From the NCBI GenBank assembly GCA_030144725.1, contig JASKMD010000029.1, positions 8,998,358 to 9,062,357 of the forward strand: a stretch of 64,000 nt of DNA, in the 5' to 3' direction. The position numbers and the translations under genes were made by a program. The notes beneath the pieces are model-generated. The model was not told where the DNA came from and ran no database searches. It saw only the letters and a program-made list of their open reading frames with translations. The DNA comes from Haematococcus lacustris. Lineage: Eukaryota; Chlorophyta; Chlorophyceae; Chlamydomonadales; Haematococcaceae. Below are positions 34,201 through 46,200 of this stretch, piece after piece. Every line of letters starts with the position of its first letter. Within the stretch, counting starts at the first letter, position 1.

Positions 34201-37200
34201 GGCAGCACCCTTCCGCTCTTCCGAGTCATTGCTCCGCTACATGATGTGCCTTGAGACGCCTGTGACATTCTAAGCAACTTGGGTTCTCATGGCTGACTCT
34301 CGCGACTTACATTGGCAACATGTACATTAGCAACAGTTACATTGACAGCTGTGTACAGTGAGTTGTTGTTGTAAGCTGTTGTTGCAAACTTGTTGCGCAC
34401 AGGTGTGGACCAGCGTGGTCTTTGTGGCCATTATCATACCCTGGTACGTCCCTGCATCCGACCACCAGCACGTCCTGAGGCCTCAACCCACTGCCCTACA
34501 GTGCTTACAACTCAGCATGACAGAGTACATGGCGCCCCAGCTGCCAGCGGTCACTGCCTGCCAGGCATGTGCTGCACCTGCCTGTTAGAGTCAGTGATTC
34601 ACTACCACTACCTGCCAACCAAGCGCAGTGCTTCATTGCTGCAGTGACGGCTTTGAGAAACAAGTAGAGTAAGGGCTTCAACTCAACACTCTTCTACCTC
34701 TGCCTGACAACCCAGCGCAATACACCAATAGCACAGGCTCCATCCACTAATGAGCCCTATGGAATTCGATCCCAGGCTGCCTGTTGCACTGTGTCAACAG
34801 CCATTGGCTGCTGTTGTGGCGTTGCTGGTGTGGTGCAGCATCTTTGCCTGCTTCGTCCTCGTGGGGGCGCTAGTGTACGTGCGGGTGGGCAGCCACAGAG
34901 CCTACCGCAGCCTGCTGGGCAAGGTGCAGGTCCCCGGCGTCACCTCCCGCACCACCCTGGTGGTCACAGAGTGAGTGCGACGGCTGCAAGGCAACAGCGT
35001 GTGACCTAGGGTGTGACCTATGTGTGACCCAGGGTGTGACCCAGGGCTCAACATGCAGGGCTCACACCCCATACAGTCCAACCCCTCCTTGCTGTCAGAC
35101 ATGCAGCAGTGCTCCTGCCCTTCTGGTGTTTGTATGGTGCTCAGGGGTTTGCTGCATGACGCCTGCCCTGCCCTGCCCTGCCTGTCAGCTGTCTGAAACT
35201 GCACATCATCTGTGCATCTGCCCTTCATATGTGTTTGTAAGCTGCAAGCCTCCCATGCATGCCGGACCCAATGCAAGCCCCGCTGATGGATGTCCCTGCA
35301 GCGTCCAAGCTTCTACCAAGCTATGGGAGGCGCTCTCCCAGGCCATCATGGATCAGGTGATCTGCATGGCAGGCATTCCTTGGCATGGTGTGGCCACATG
35401 GGGGAGTGTTGAGCTAGGGCTTGGGATAGGGTGGGTGCAGGAGGGGGCCAGCCCATGGTATCTACTTCCTGGTTGCAGGCCATGGCTCTGCATGACATGG
35501 TGATGAGGGATGCGTTGAAGACGTGGGACGGGTATGAGAGCGGCAACGAAGGTGAGCAGGGCACTGGCAATTGCTGAGGCTGGCATGATGAGGTGGGGCC
35601 ATGGCATGCGCTGAGACATTAGGCCTGACTGACAGAGGATAGACAGGCATTGGGTGGCAGCTACACGAGGCAGTGAAAGTTCAAGGTTCATAGGGCTAGC
35701 ATAGGTTCAGTTACTGCCTCCGGCTGCACAAACGTGTGTGAATCCTGAATGCTGCACAGCTTCGACACGGGTGCTGGGTGTGAGAAGGTGCTGGTGGTGA
35801 CATAGCGTGGACTTGGGTGCTGGGGACGAGAAGGTGTCGGGCGAGCACTGTTGCTACCTAGCTCCAGGGAGGGTCCTGTGGGGGGAAGGTGTCGGGCGAG
35901 TGCTGGCACATAAAGGGAACAAGGCACCTGACGGCATGCACACATTGACAGAATGGTTTCTGCATGAAGCATACGCCGCTACCTGGTCCTGCACACAGCA
36001 CTGCCAGGCCAGCATGCCATAAGCTGGATGCTGCTGTAGGTGACTCGTTTATCGTGGCCTTCCACAAGCCAGACGCCGCACTGGGCTTCTGCTGCCAAGT
36101 ACAGGTATCTGATGCAGACGTGGTGCAGGTCTAGGTGAAGCAACGCTGTAAGGCCATGAAGCATGGAGTGACGCCTTGGTGGCATGATGGCTGGCTGTAT
36201 GCTATAGAGGCACAGTCTCACCAAGATGGGCAGGGGGTACCCTTGGCACTACTCACGCGTGGCTGGGTAGCAGCCTTGTTCTGCCTTGTTGTGTCAGATG
36301 TCAGTCAGGGGTGAGGGGTGCAGCCACACCTGGTCAGCCCAATAACACTACAGCTGCTGGAGTTGGCTCAAGGTTTGCAGTAGCCCCGCAGGCTTAGAAG
36401 CATCAGGGTGGGCAGGGAGGCAGTTCCACTGATTGTCATTGCATTGTTCTGCGTTGCAGCGAGAGCTGCTACTCCAGGCGTGGCCCGACCAGGTGCGTCC
36501 ACCCGCACCATCAGCATGCTTCACTACGTCTACCGCTGTGGCCCTGCGACTGCGGCTGCCACCACCCTCTAGCTGTTGCCTGCCCCCCTCGCTCCAGCTC
36601 CAGCTCCAGCTGACAGCCTGTTTGACCTCAACAGTCTGCAGCCTCTGTGTCAGGTACCTGCATGGGGCTGACCCTACACCTTGACAGGTGTACAAGCTTG
36701 CCACCAAAGCTAGTCACCAGAACCCCCTCGCGGGCTGCTACCCAGTCTGGCATTACACAAGCAGCCCTCTTGTCCCTCACTAGGGCCTCCATTTGAGCCG
36801 GATCAGAAGTACCTACTAGCAGCCACTAGCAGCCACTAGCAGCCACTAATTAGACCCGACTCAAACAGTGTTATTGGGCTGTGTGGAGTAAACCCAGTGC
36901 ACATGGCACATGAGCCCGCCTACCACCTACACTATTGCCTGACCCGAGGGCTATGATGTAGAGTTGGCATGACAAAACATGCACTAATTGTAAGCTGATG
37001 ACAGCTCAAATGGGGGGACACACACACTACTGTGCCTCAGCAGGCTGCTGCTGCTACTCCTGGGCCTTGTGGGGCTTGTCTCGCACCCGCTTGTAGCCCA
37101 GGCCAGGGTACTCCTTGCCCTTGGCTGGCAGAGCTCCCTGGTCTGGCCAGTAGCACAGTTCCAGCGGGCGCCACCTGCTCTCCCCAATGCGCTGCATGTT

Positions 37201-40200
37201 CAATGCAGCATTGCAGTCCCTGTCCAGCCACCTGCCTGGCTGCGGTGCTGGCTTTGCCTTGGCAGCCTTGCCCTTGCCCTTGCCCTTGGTGGGCTCAGCT
37301 GCCGGCTTGCTGCGCTTGGCTGGAGGGGGAGTGCTGGGCCCTGGCTCTGAGGCTGCTGGCTGTGTGGCTGCCTGGCTGCTGCGTGGGGCCTGTGGGGGCT
37401 TCCAGGGGGGCACTACAGGGCACCGCGCCTCGTCTTCTTGCAGCCGCGCAGCACTGCGCCCTCGGGGACCTTGATGACCTGCAGCCAAGCAAAGTTGCCA
37501 TTTTGACAGGCCAAGACACAAGGCGGGGTCAACACAAACAGTGCGGGGACACATAAGGCGGGGCCGTCACCTGACGTCGACGCGTGGTCCAGCCATCCCG
37601 ACGCTCCTGTCGTTGCTTGCCTTGGGCGGAACGAGACGCTGCAAGGGAACCGACAGGAGCGACGGGTTATCACACAGCGGGTAACTCACGGATCTCACAG
37701 TCGGCTAGGGACACGAACCTTTCTGTTTCTTTCCCGGGTCCTTCTTGTGCTTCTTCTTAGCCATCACGCGATGCGCATTAAGACGGGCGGTGGCCTTTTC
37801 AAGCAACTTGGGTTTCCCGTGAAAAATACACGGTTGTGTGACGCTGCATGGGACACTGCAGTCTGAAGCTGAGGCCATAGTCCATCTGTCTCCTCCTCAC
37901 AGGTCGTCATTCAGCAAAGTCACAGGCTGACCCGCATTATACAAGCAGCCATGCATTGAATCATGGCCTGGCACAGCTCAAAGCAAGGCACACACTCCCT
38001 TGTTTTCTGACCCAGCTGCAGTGTCCATCTGCTCACCACAAAGCCTGATCGTGCTCTTTTTTGATCAACTGACGGAGTCTGAAGTAGTGACCTGAAGCCT
38101 GAGGCCTCAAGGCTTTAGTCTATTGTTCAGCAGCAACACCAGCAGCATCCAATTGGACCGCAAATCGGCGCACACCATGTATGATGCTGCCAATAGTGAT
38201 GATAGTGGTACCTGCCTGCTACTCTGCCTCCAGCCACTCTCCAGCCTGCGCACCCGCTTGCCTGCCTGCAGCTACTACAAGAGCCTGATGCATGCACAGT
38301 GTGGGCTCGTGTGAGCAAGCCCACTGTGATGCAGCCACAGGGCCCGGTGCCCCGCATAGGCTCGTCCCCTCGGGGCAACAGCATGGGCAGCACCGGCAGC
38401 CAGGACCCAGCCGCAGTGCTGGACGGCGGCCGTAACAGCAATGCGTTCGGCAGCAGCAGCCTGGCTGTATGGAACCAAGGTGTGAGAGGGATGGTGGTGG
38501 GGCGCGCTCATCTAGGTTGCTGACTCATCGCCCACAGCAGGTGCCTGATTGGTGCCTAGCTGGAAAGGGTCTGCCAGGGGTTTGGTGATGGTATTGGCTT
38601 CAACCGTACATAGAAATAACAAACTTTGCACAGTCATGCAGATGATACTAACCTTGGATGCAATGCAAATGATATAACCTTGGTTGGCAATGGCTCCAAG
38701 GCTTGCTTTGCTTTTTCATGGTGGCGGGGCACTGCACTGCACCACAGGGACCATATGGCGGTGAAGCTAGCATTTGTATGCTGCTGTAGCATGTAGCAGA
38801 ACAAGCATGCAAGAAATGGACGTACCAAGACTTTGAAAGCATATTACCATATCTGACACCGACATGTGCTTGGCTCATCGCTGCACATGATCCATGGCGT
38901 CCCACCCTTCCCTGGCGTTGGCCCTGTCCTCCTTCCCTGCCGTGTCCCCAGGCTGTGTAGGCAGCCGTGCCAGCCTCAACTGCGTGGCAGCTGAGAGGGC
39001 TTCTGATCGCGGCTCTGACGGTTTTGCCCGCACGGGTGGCTTCGCTCGTGCCGGGAACCACCCGGCCTTCCAATCCACCGCCAGCATGCCCCTGGGGTGG
39101 CCCGCTGAGAGGCAGAGCAGCCAGGGTATGAGCTGGTGGGGCGGGCAGGGCATTATGGGCAGCGGCAGCATCAGCCTGCCCCGCGGCCCCAGCAACACCT
39201 CCTTTGGCCCTGTATCACGCAGCGCCGCCAGCCTGACCGCCCAGCTGAACCCACCACTCAACCTCCGTGCGACGTCACAACAACATCAGCCTGGCCCTGG
39301 ACAAGATAACAGCGCTGGCTGGGCGCTTGGGGATGGCAGTCCAGGGCGCAGGTCTGGGGCAAGCCGCATCCCAGCCCTGCACTCTGGAGGTAGCTTTGTG
39401 CTGACCCACGGGTATAGGGGGCCCACTGAGGCACGCACTGCCACCACCCATATGGCCCCTCCTCAGGGGCTGAGTACCCTGAGCCCTGACATGCGCCATC
39501 GCCCTTATGCCAAAAGTTTCAGCACAGGCCCTGGGCAACCCGGCCTGGCCTCCATGCTCACCCGGTTCGGTAGCCTAATTGGGCCACGGCAGTTGAGACG
39601 CGGGGCCGGAGCCAGGCCGGGCTCAGGGCTGCAGTCCATGAACGGATTAGCAAACCTGTACCCCACCCAGCTCGCTGCAGCAGCCAGCTTCAGTCTGGCG
39701 CCTCAGCCCTCTGGTGCCAGCACTGGTGCGCATGACCAGGGGTCTGCTGCAAACTCTTTCTGGCGGCCTTCAGTCAAGGTGGGGTGGCAGGGGACAGTCA
39801 GGGTGGCTATGTAGCGGACTAGGTACATGTGGGTGGGTGTGGGGTATCATTGGTACCGCTGCTGTCAGACACAGGCTGGAGGCGGTTCCCTGCACTGGGT
39901 ACTTGTTGTGTGTGTGGCTGCTGAGGGGTTCAATGGCTCCGCTCGTGGCAACAGGGCCAGGCTGCAGCCATTACGTTGTTGAGGCCCACCTCACCTGGTG
40001 CAGCCTAGTATGTTGAAGAGTGGCAGCAGCATGCAGTTCAACAGCCTTATGGAAGGCTGCTCTGGCTTAGTGGCATGAGCATGGTGTCACGGTCAAGCTT
40101 GTGACCCTGGCTGCTCACCGCACACTAGCAGGCTGCTATTGCTACCAGACCTGCCCGGTGCTTGCTCTGTGCAGCTGTCAGAGCTGATGAACAAGGCGAC

Positions 40201-43200
40201 TGGCGGCCTGGTGTTCAGGTGCTTGCATGCCTTCCATGAGTAGCTGCATGTGGTGACCTGATTAAGTTTGCATGTGCCAAGTGGGTCTCACACATCTCAC
40301 CTGGGGTATGCCTAATTTAAGCTGACCAGTGGCCACTGCGATGTCACATGGCACAAACCACAGGCTGTGGATTTCTGCTGGGCTTCCTGCCCATGGGTCA
40401 ATAAATGTTGCAGTTTGATCGCCCCTGCTGTCAGGCTTCCTGCTCACGGCAGCATGTCGTGAAGTGTTGGGTGGTGTAGTGCTGTGAATGTGCTAGCGCT
40501 GGCTGCAGGATGTCGGAGGCACAAGCCCAGATGCTCGAAAACGAGCAGCATGGAGGGATGCATGCTGAGCACCTATCGCAAGAAGGTGTGGTCTGGGCAG
40601 CAGAGGGCCTGCAGGGGAGGATCGTTTGTCTGCCATTCTGAGTCACTCAGTCTGCCATTCATTTGTCTGTCTACAGTGATATGCAGTACCTGCCCAGTAG
40701 TAGTGCATACCCAATGCTGGCCAGACACCGCACTTGCCGCCTCCCGCCCAAGCTGCAGTGCACACATATGTACACATGCCGCTCAAGGCACGCCTATGAC
40801 ACGGCTGAATGCCCAATTCAATCGTGGCTACGTTGCAGTAATGTCCCAACCCTCTTGAGGGGGAGGCCTGGTGCCTACCGCCTAGCACCCCTGGTGCCTG
40901 GTGTTGCTGCACAGGTCGTGCACAGCTCCTGTCCCATGCATCAGCATTGGAACAGTGCAGCAGCCAGGGCCTGTACTCGGCGTTCCGCTCTGCCTCGCCT
41001 CCCCCAGACACCCTCCTGCCCGGCTCTCCCCTCACAACTGCCAGCTTGCGCACCAGCAGCTTCCTCGCCCACCAGCGCCTGCCAGGTATGCACTGCCTGC
41101 TGAGTCCAGCCACTCAGCATGCCGGGCACGGCACTTAGGCTGGTACCTGCCCCTGTACCTGCACATGTGCCTGCCAGCGTGACCCGCTAGACGCTAGCTG
41201 CTCAAGACGCTAGCCGCTCAAGACGTAGTCACTGTGCATGCAGGCACGCCACCGCAGACGGTGCCAGGGCCAGGTGCACACTGCGTTGCCAGCCACCAGC
41301 CGCCTGCCCCAGGGGGTGTATGCCAGGCACACCACCAGAGCCTGCTGCGTGTGCCTGCAAGCGGTAACCACTAGCTGACTCATGCTGGGCGCCACCCTCC
41401 CAGCCAGGCTTGTTGCAAATGGCAGGCACATGCCGGGCAGGGGTCAGGCAGCTGTTCAGCAGCCCCTGAGTGGTGGTCAGCTTGGCAGTGCAGAGCTCTT
41501 AAGCCTGGAGGCCTGGCTAGCCTGGCTGGCCCCTGACATGTGGCAAACAAGACAGCCCTCCTGCTAAGCCAGCCCTTCATCCTCATGTCACACCCTTCAG
41601 CTATGCGGGCAGTCTTCATGTAGTAAACTCCCTGCCCAGCTAGACCCTGTCCCTCACCCAACACCATAACCCTAATCGGTGCCCTGACAATCATCCTAAC
41701 AAGTTGCAAAACTCCTGGTGTCATGCCTCCTACGCAGCCGTGGGTGTGCCACCTTAAGCTTTGCTCCCGCTCTTTGCAGGCCGCAGCAGCATGAGCGGAC
41801 AGATGGCCTCTCCTTTCGAGCTCATGTTGATCACAGACCCGTCTCTAGGCCTGGCACAGGGCCATCAAGCTCTCAACCACCAGCAGCTGCAGTCGGCAAG
41901 CCACGGCTCAGGGCCTGTCCAGCCCAACCGGCCCCAGCGACCCTGGCGCTGGTCAGGTCAGGCTGGCGCCGCTCAAGGCGAGCAGTTGGTCCAGGCAGAC
42001 CCTGAGGCAGGCAGCGAGCGCTTGTCAGCCTGCACCAGCGCTAGGGTCAGCCCCCAGGCAGCAACAGCAGCAGGGGAGGCTGGCCATGCAGCAGCTCCAT
42101 GGACAGCGATGCGCGTCCCAGGCTCATCTTCCCCTGCCCCTCGGCCTGGGTCCCCTCAACTGTCTGCACCGCAGCTGGAGTACCACCACCAAGAGCTGGC
42201 GGCTTTGTACGCCTCCGGGATGCTTCAGCAGCAGCAGCAGCAGGTGGCAAGATCAGGTCAGCAGGGCAGCCAGCCCCTGACTCCCACACCCTCCTTCCCT
42301 GGTGGCCACCTGGGCGTGGAGCTGGCCACACTGCCCCCTGCGGCCCACCTGCTGTCCTCACGTGACCTGGCAACCGGCGTGAGTCCCCTGCTGCTCGGCC
42401 AGTCAGGCATGGAGCCATGCGGGCTGCCTGGGGCCCTTGCGCTGGCCCGGGGACTGGGCACGATCCAGGAGTCCATGCCCCTGCACAGCATACACAGCGA
42501 CGGAACCTCCTACGGCCTGGCCTCCACCAGCATGGACGGACCCAGCGCCCCACCTCACCCAGGCCAGCACCCCAGCACTAACCCATTCAAGGATGGGGAG
42601 AGCAGCAAGCTCTCAGGGCAGGGGCGAAGAGAGGCTATTGCAGAGGGCCAGGAGGAGGTGCCGGGCGCACCAGCTCGGCCTGCACCACAACCCACACCGC
42701 TCTGCGGTACCCCCCATAGGGCCAGGGCAATGCCAGGTGGCCAGCAGCAGGTCACTCCGAGGGCGGCCGCGTCTGGGAGGGCGCCGGCTTGGATGAGAGG
42801 GTGGTCGTGGTTTAAGGCTGGCGGCATCTTGCTGGCACGCCCTGATGCACAGCCTGGTCGGGCAGAGCAGCTGCAGGGAGTCGCAAGCCAGGGCTTTGCC
42901 CAGCCCATTGGCGAGGGAGCGGAACCAAGCCACACTACAGACAGCTTCGCTGCTGCAGGCCCCACCCCATCCCCACCAGCCTGCACACTCCCTGACTCCA
43001 TTGAGCCAACCACCTCCTCCGAGAAACCCCAGCCCGCACCAGGACCTCCTCACACACTTCCACACAGGCTTGCACCTGCACGTGCCCTCAGCAGCCCCAT
43101 TACCTCCACACAGACAGCAGCTGCTGACTCCTTGCCCTGCAGCACACCCAACACCACCCCAGCCCTGGGTCACGAACGAGTTGCATGTGACCCTGCACAG

Positions 43201-46200
43201 GAGCTGCACCCCGGTGGCAAGCAACGTGGGTCAAGGGTAGGGGACGCTCCAGGGGTACTGGTGCAGGGAGGTCCGCGCTCCCAAGGCTCCCTTCAGAACA
43301 GGCGGGTGTCCTTCCACCTCTCCACCTTCGGGGGCGTGGTTGCACGCACTGACTCAGACTCTGACACGGACGCCGCCCTGCTGGCCAGGCCCAGTGCCAG
43401 CTCTGATCGCCAGGCATCCTTCACTGCTGGAGACAGCAGGCTGAGGAGGAAAGGGGCGGCTGCTGGGCTTGGAGTGGGCAGATTCAAAACACGTGAGCCA
43501 GGGGTGGCCCTGGACCAGCAGCCTAGTGCATCGTCCGGAGAAGAGGGCGTAGTGGGTAAGCGAGGAGGTGTTGCCACATGCCCTGCATCACAGCTGCTGC
43601 CACCATTACCTCTGCTTCCACAAGCTCTGGGTACCCCAAAGCAGCCGGCTGGCCTGCACCAGCCACCCGCCAGCGTGTTGGGTGGGACTGGAAGCTGTCA
43701 TGAGGGGGATGGCCTGGCAGCAGCAGCAGCAGCAGCAGCAGCGTCCCCAGCCAGCCTCCATCCCTGGCACCCTCAGCTTGCCACAATCCCTGGCAGCAAT
43801 CCAGGCGGCCATACAGGTGGCAGCAGTGCCCTCACCAGCCTCACTGAGATTAGAGTGAGCACCTCCGAGATTACTGTGCAGCTGCCGATGGCGGCGCTTG
43901 GCACTGCTCCAGCCAGTGCCTCCGTTGATGGCCACGCTGCCCCCATCTCACCGCCTGGACACAGGCTCCAGCCCGCCGCCGGCTTGGGTCTGACCTCACA
44001 CTCTGCAGGCGCGTTGCTGCCCCACCCACAGCCACTCCTGCGACCCTCGCCACAGCCTCATCCTACCACAAGCTCTAGCAAGCAGGGCATGGCTGGGGGC
44101 GCGCCTCCCTGCCCCTCCCCCTTGCAGCCCACGTTGCAGCCCCAAACAGTCTCAGTGCAGTCTGGTGATGACCTGCCTCACCTGGAGGCCAGCAGCAGCC
44201 GCACCTCATCCCACCTCTTTGGCCCCTCCGTGGCGGCGGCTAGCATGCGGCCTGCCTCTTACCCTCCCAACACCAGCGTCACCCCTGCCAGCCAGGGCGG
44301 TGGTCACGCTGGGCAACGGGCCGCTCAGAACGTGGATGGCAGGGTCAGCGCCGTGACCGCCATCAGCCCTGACTTGGAGTTCAGCCTCAGGGGGCCCAGG
44401 GAAGGTCAGGGGCGGAGCAGTGCGGGGCTGACCTCCCCTGCCGTGTCCGCCTTTGCCTCAACCGCGCAGAAGCCCAGCCTGGCTAGAGCCAGCCTGATGG
44501 GCCTCACCTCGCCCCACTTGACGGGAGCAGCGGGGGTGACGACCTCAGCTCTGGCGGCAGGCCTGTCGCTGATGCCGCTGACCTGGCGAGAGTTTGCGTG
44601 CAGGTGGGTATGGTGCTGTGTGGGCGCATGTGCACACATGAGAAGCAGCGGTGCGTCAATGACGTCAGGCCTCACCATGAGTAGCAGCAGCACAAGCAGG
44701 AGCACAGTCAAGCATGGTGAACATGTGCTTCCATGAGCTGAGCGTTAGGGCACAGCCACAGCGTTGTTCATGGCTCAAATGGCTTAAAAAATAGGATATG
44801 ATCTGGCTCGATCTATGAGATAGATTGCAAGAAATGGGTTGGAAGTCCTTCATCACGCTGACACTCATGTTACAGCTCTCCCCAATGTATTTACTTAGCC
44901 ATTTACATTCACTGAAATGGTGCAGCTGTTTGGCCTGGCCTGGTGAGTAGCAGCTGACTCTAACCAGCTGGTGCTGCTGCTGCTGCTGCCTCTACATGAC
45001 AGGCAGGCAAGGCATCGTTTCAGGCAGCATGCAGCACTTCTAGGCAGCATCATGATTTGATCCCACATCCACACCTGGAGCTGGCTACACCACCCTCCCC
45101 TGCTCCCCTGAGGCAAGGCTGGAGTGTGACACGTGATTCCCGATGTGTGACATGTACTTCAGGTCATGGCCTCTCATCACCGACGCGGAGTACTTGCTGA
45201 TGCAGGTAGGTTGTGTGGCCAGATATCCATGCAAGCATGGCTTAGGTGAAAACCGAACCCTTCCATGTGCCACCATGCGCTGAGGTGCGGCGCGGGCGCC
45301 TCATTGTTTTAACCCTTGCTTTCCTGCGGCCTATGTCCTGTGTCCTGAATTCAGGCGGGGGCTGCAGGGCTGCCAGAACCGCTGCCCAGCAGCACAGACG
45401 CCCACCCTCATTACTCCACCTCCACCTTCTCCTTGACCTACGTCAGCAACCCACAGCAACAGCCAGCGAAGGAAGCCGTGGTGGCCATGCTGCAGTACCA
45501 GGCAGCCATCCTAGGGGGCCAGGTGGGCGCGGTGTTAGTTGTGAGGTACAGCTGACTCCACCACGGCACCTAGTGCATGCCCCATGCTGGGATGTCATGT
45601 CATCTCACTCTATTCACTGAACTAGGTTGCTGGTGCTTGATGTCTTCAACAGCTTGGGTGGGGCAGCAGAGACACTCCTAGCCTCTGCCTTTCTCTGCCT
45701 GGGGCCACCAGATGCAGCAGCAGTCTTTGGAGGACAGGGATGGCATTTGTGTGATGCTGGGCTTGTTTTGTGTGACCCCACAAGTCGCAGCAGGCGTGAG
45801 AAGTGTGCCTGCCACTGCTACTCTGCTGGGTGTGTGCTGTGCAGCTGGTGTATCGTGGCCTGCGCGTACGGATGGGGGCATGGGCAGGCGTGCAGCGGGC
45901 GGATGACCTCACCTTTAGGTGAGGATGGGCTGCACACTGCTTGCCACACATCTCACCTAGCTGCTCCGCAGCTGCCACCTGATCAGGGCCTTGGCAAAAC
46001 CATAGTCATGCCATGTTGTGGCCTGCACCTTTCACGGCTCACTTTTGCGACTTACTTTCACGACTCCTCCCAGAAAGCCCCCCTCCCCTTGCACAGCATA
46101 GCAGCTTGGCTAGACTGACAGTCGCTGTAATGACAGTGTTCCAGCCTCATCACCTAGGCCCTCACTAGGGCCTTCATTGCCGTGGACCCCTGAGTGTGGA

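Noticed and set aside
34275..34290. AAGCAACTTGGGTT shared with the leader of copy 4 (about 37800)
   Set aside because: Lies outside the direct repeats of copy 3; a 14-bp match alone is too weak to call another element fragment.
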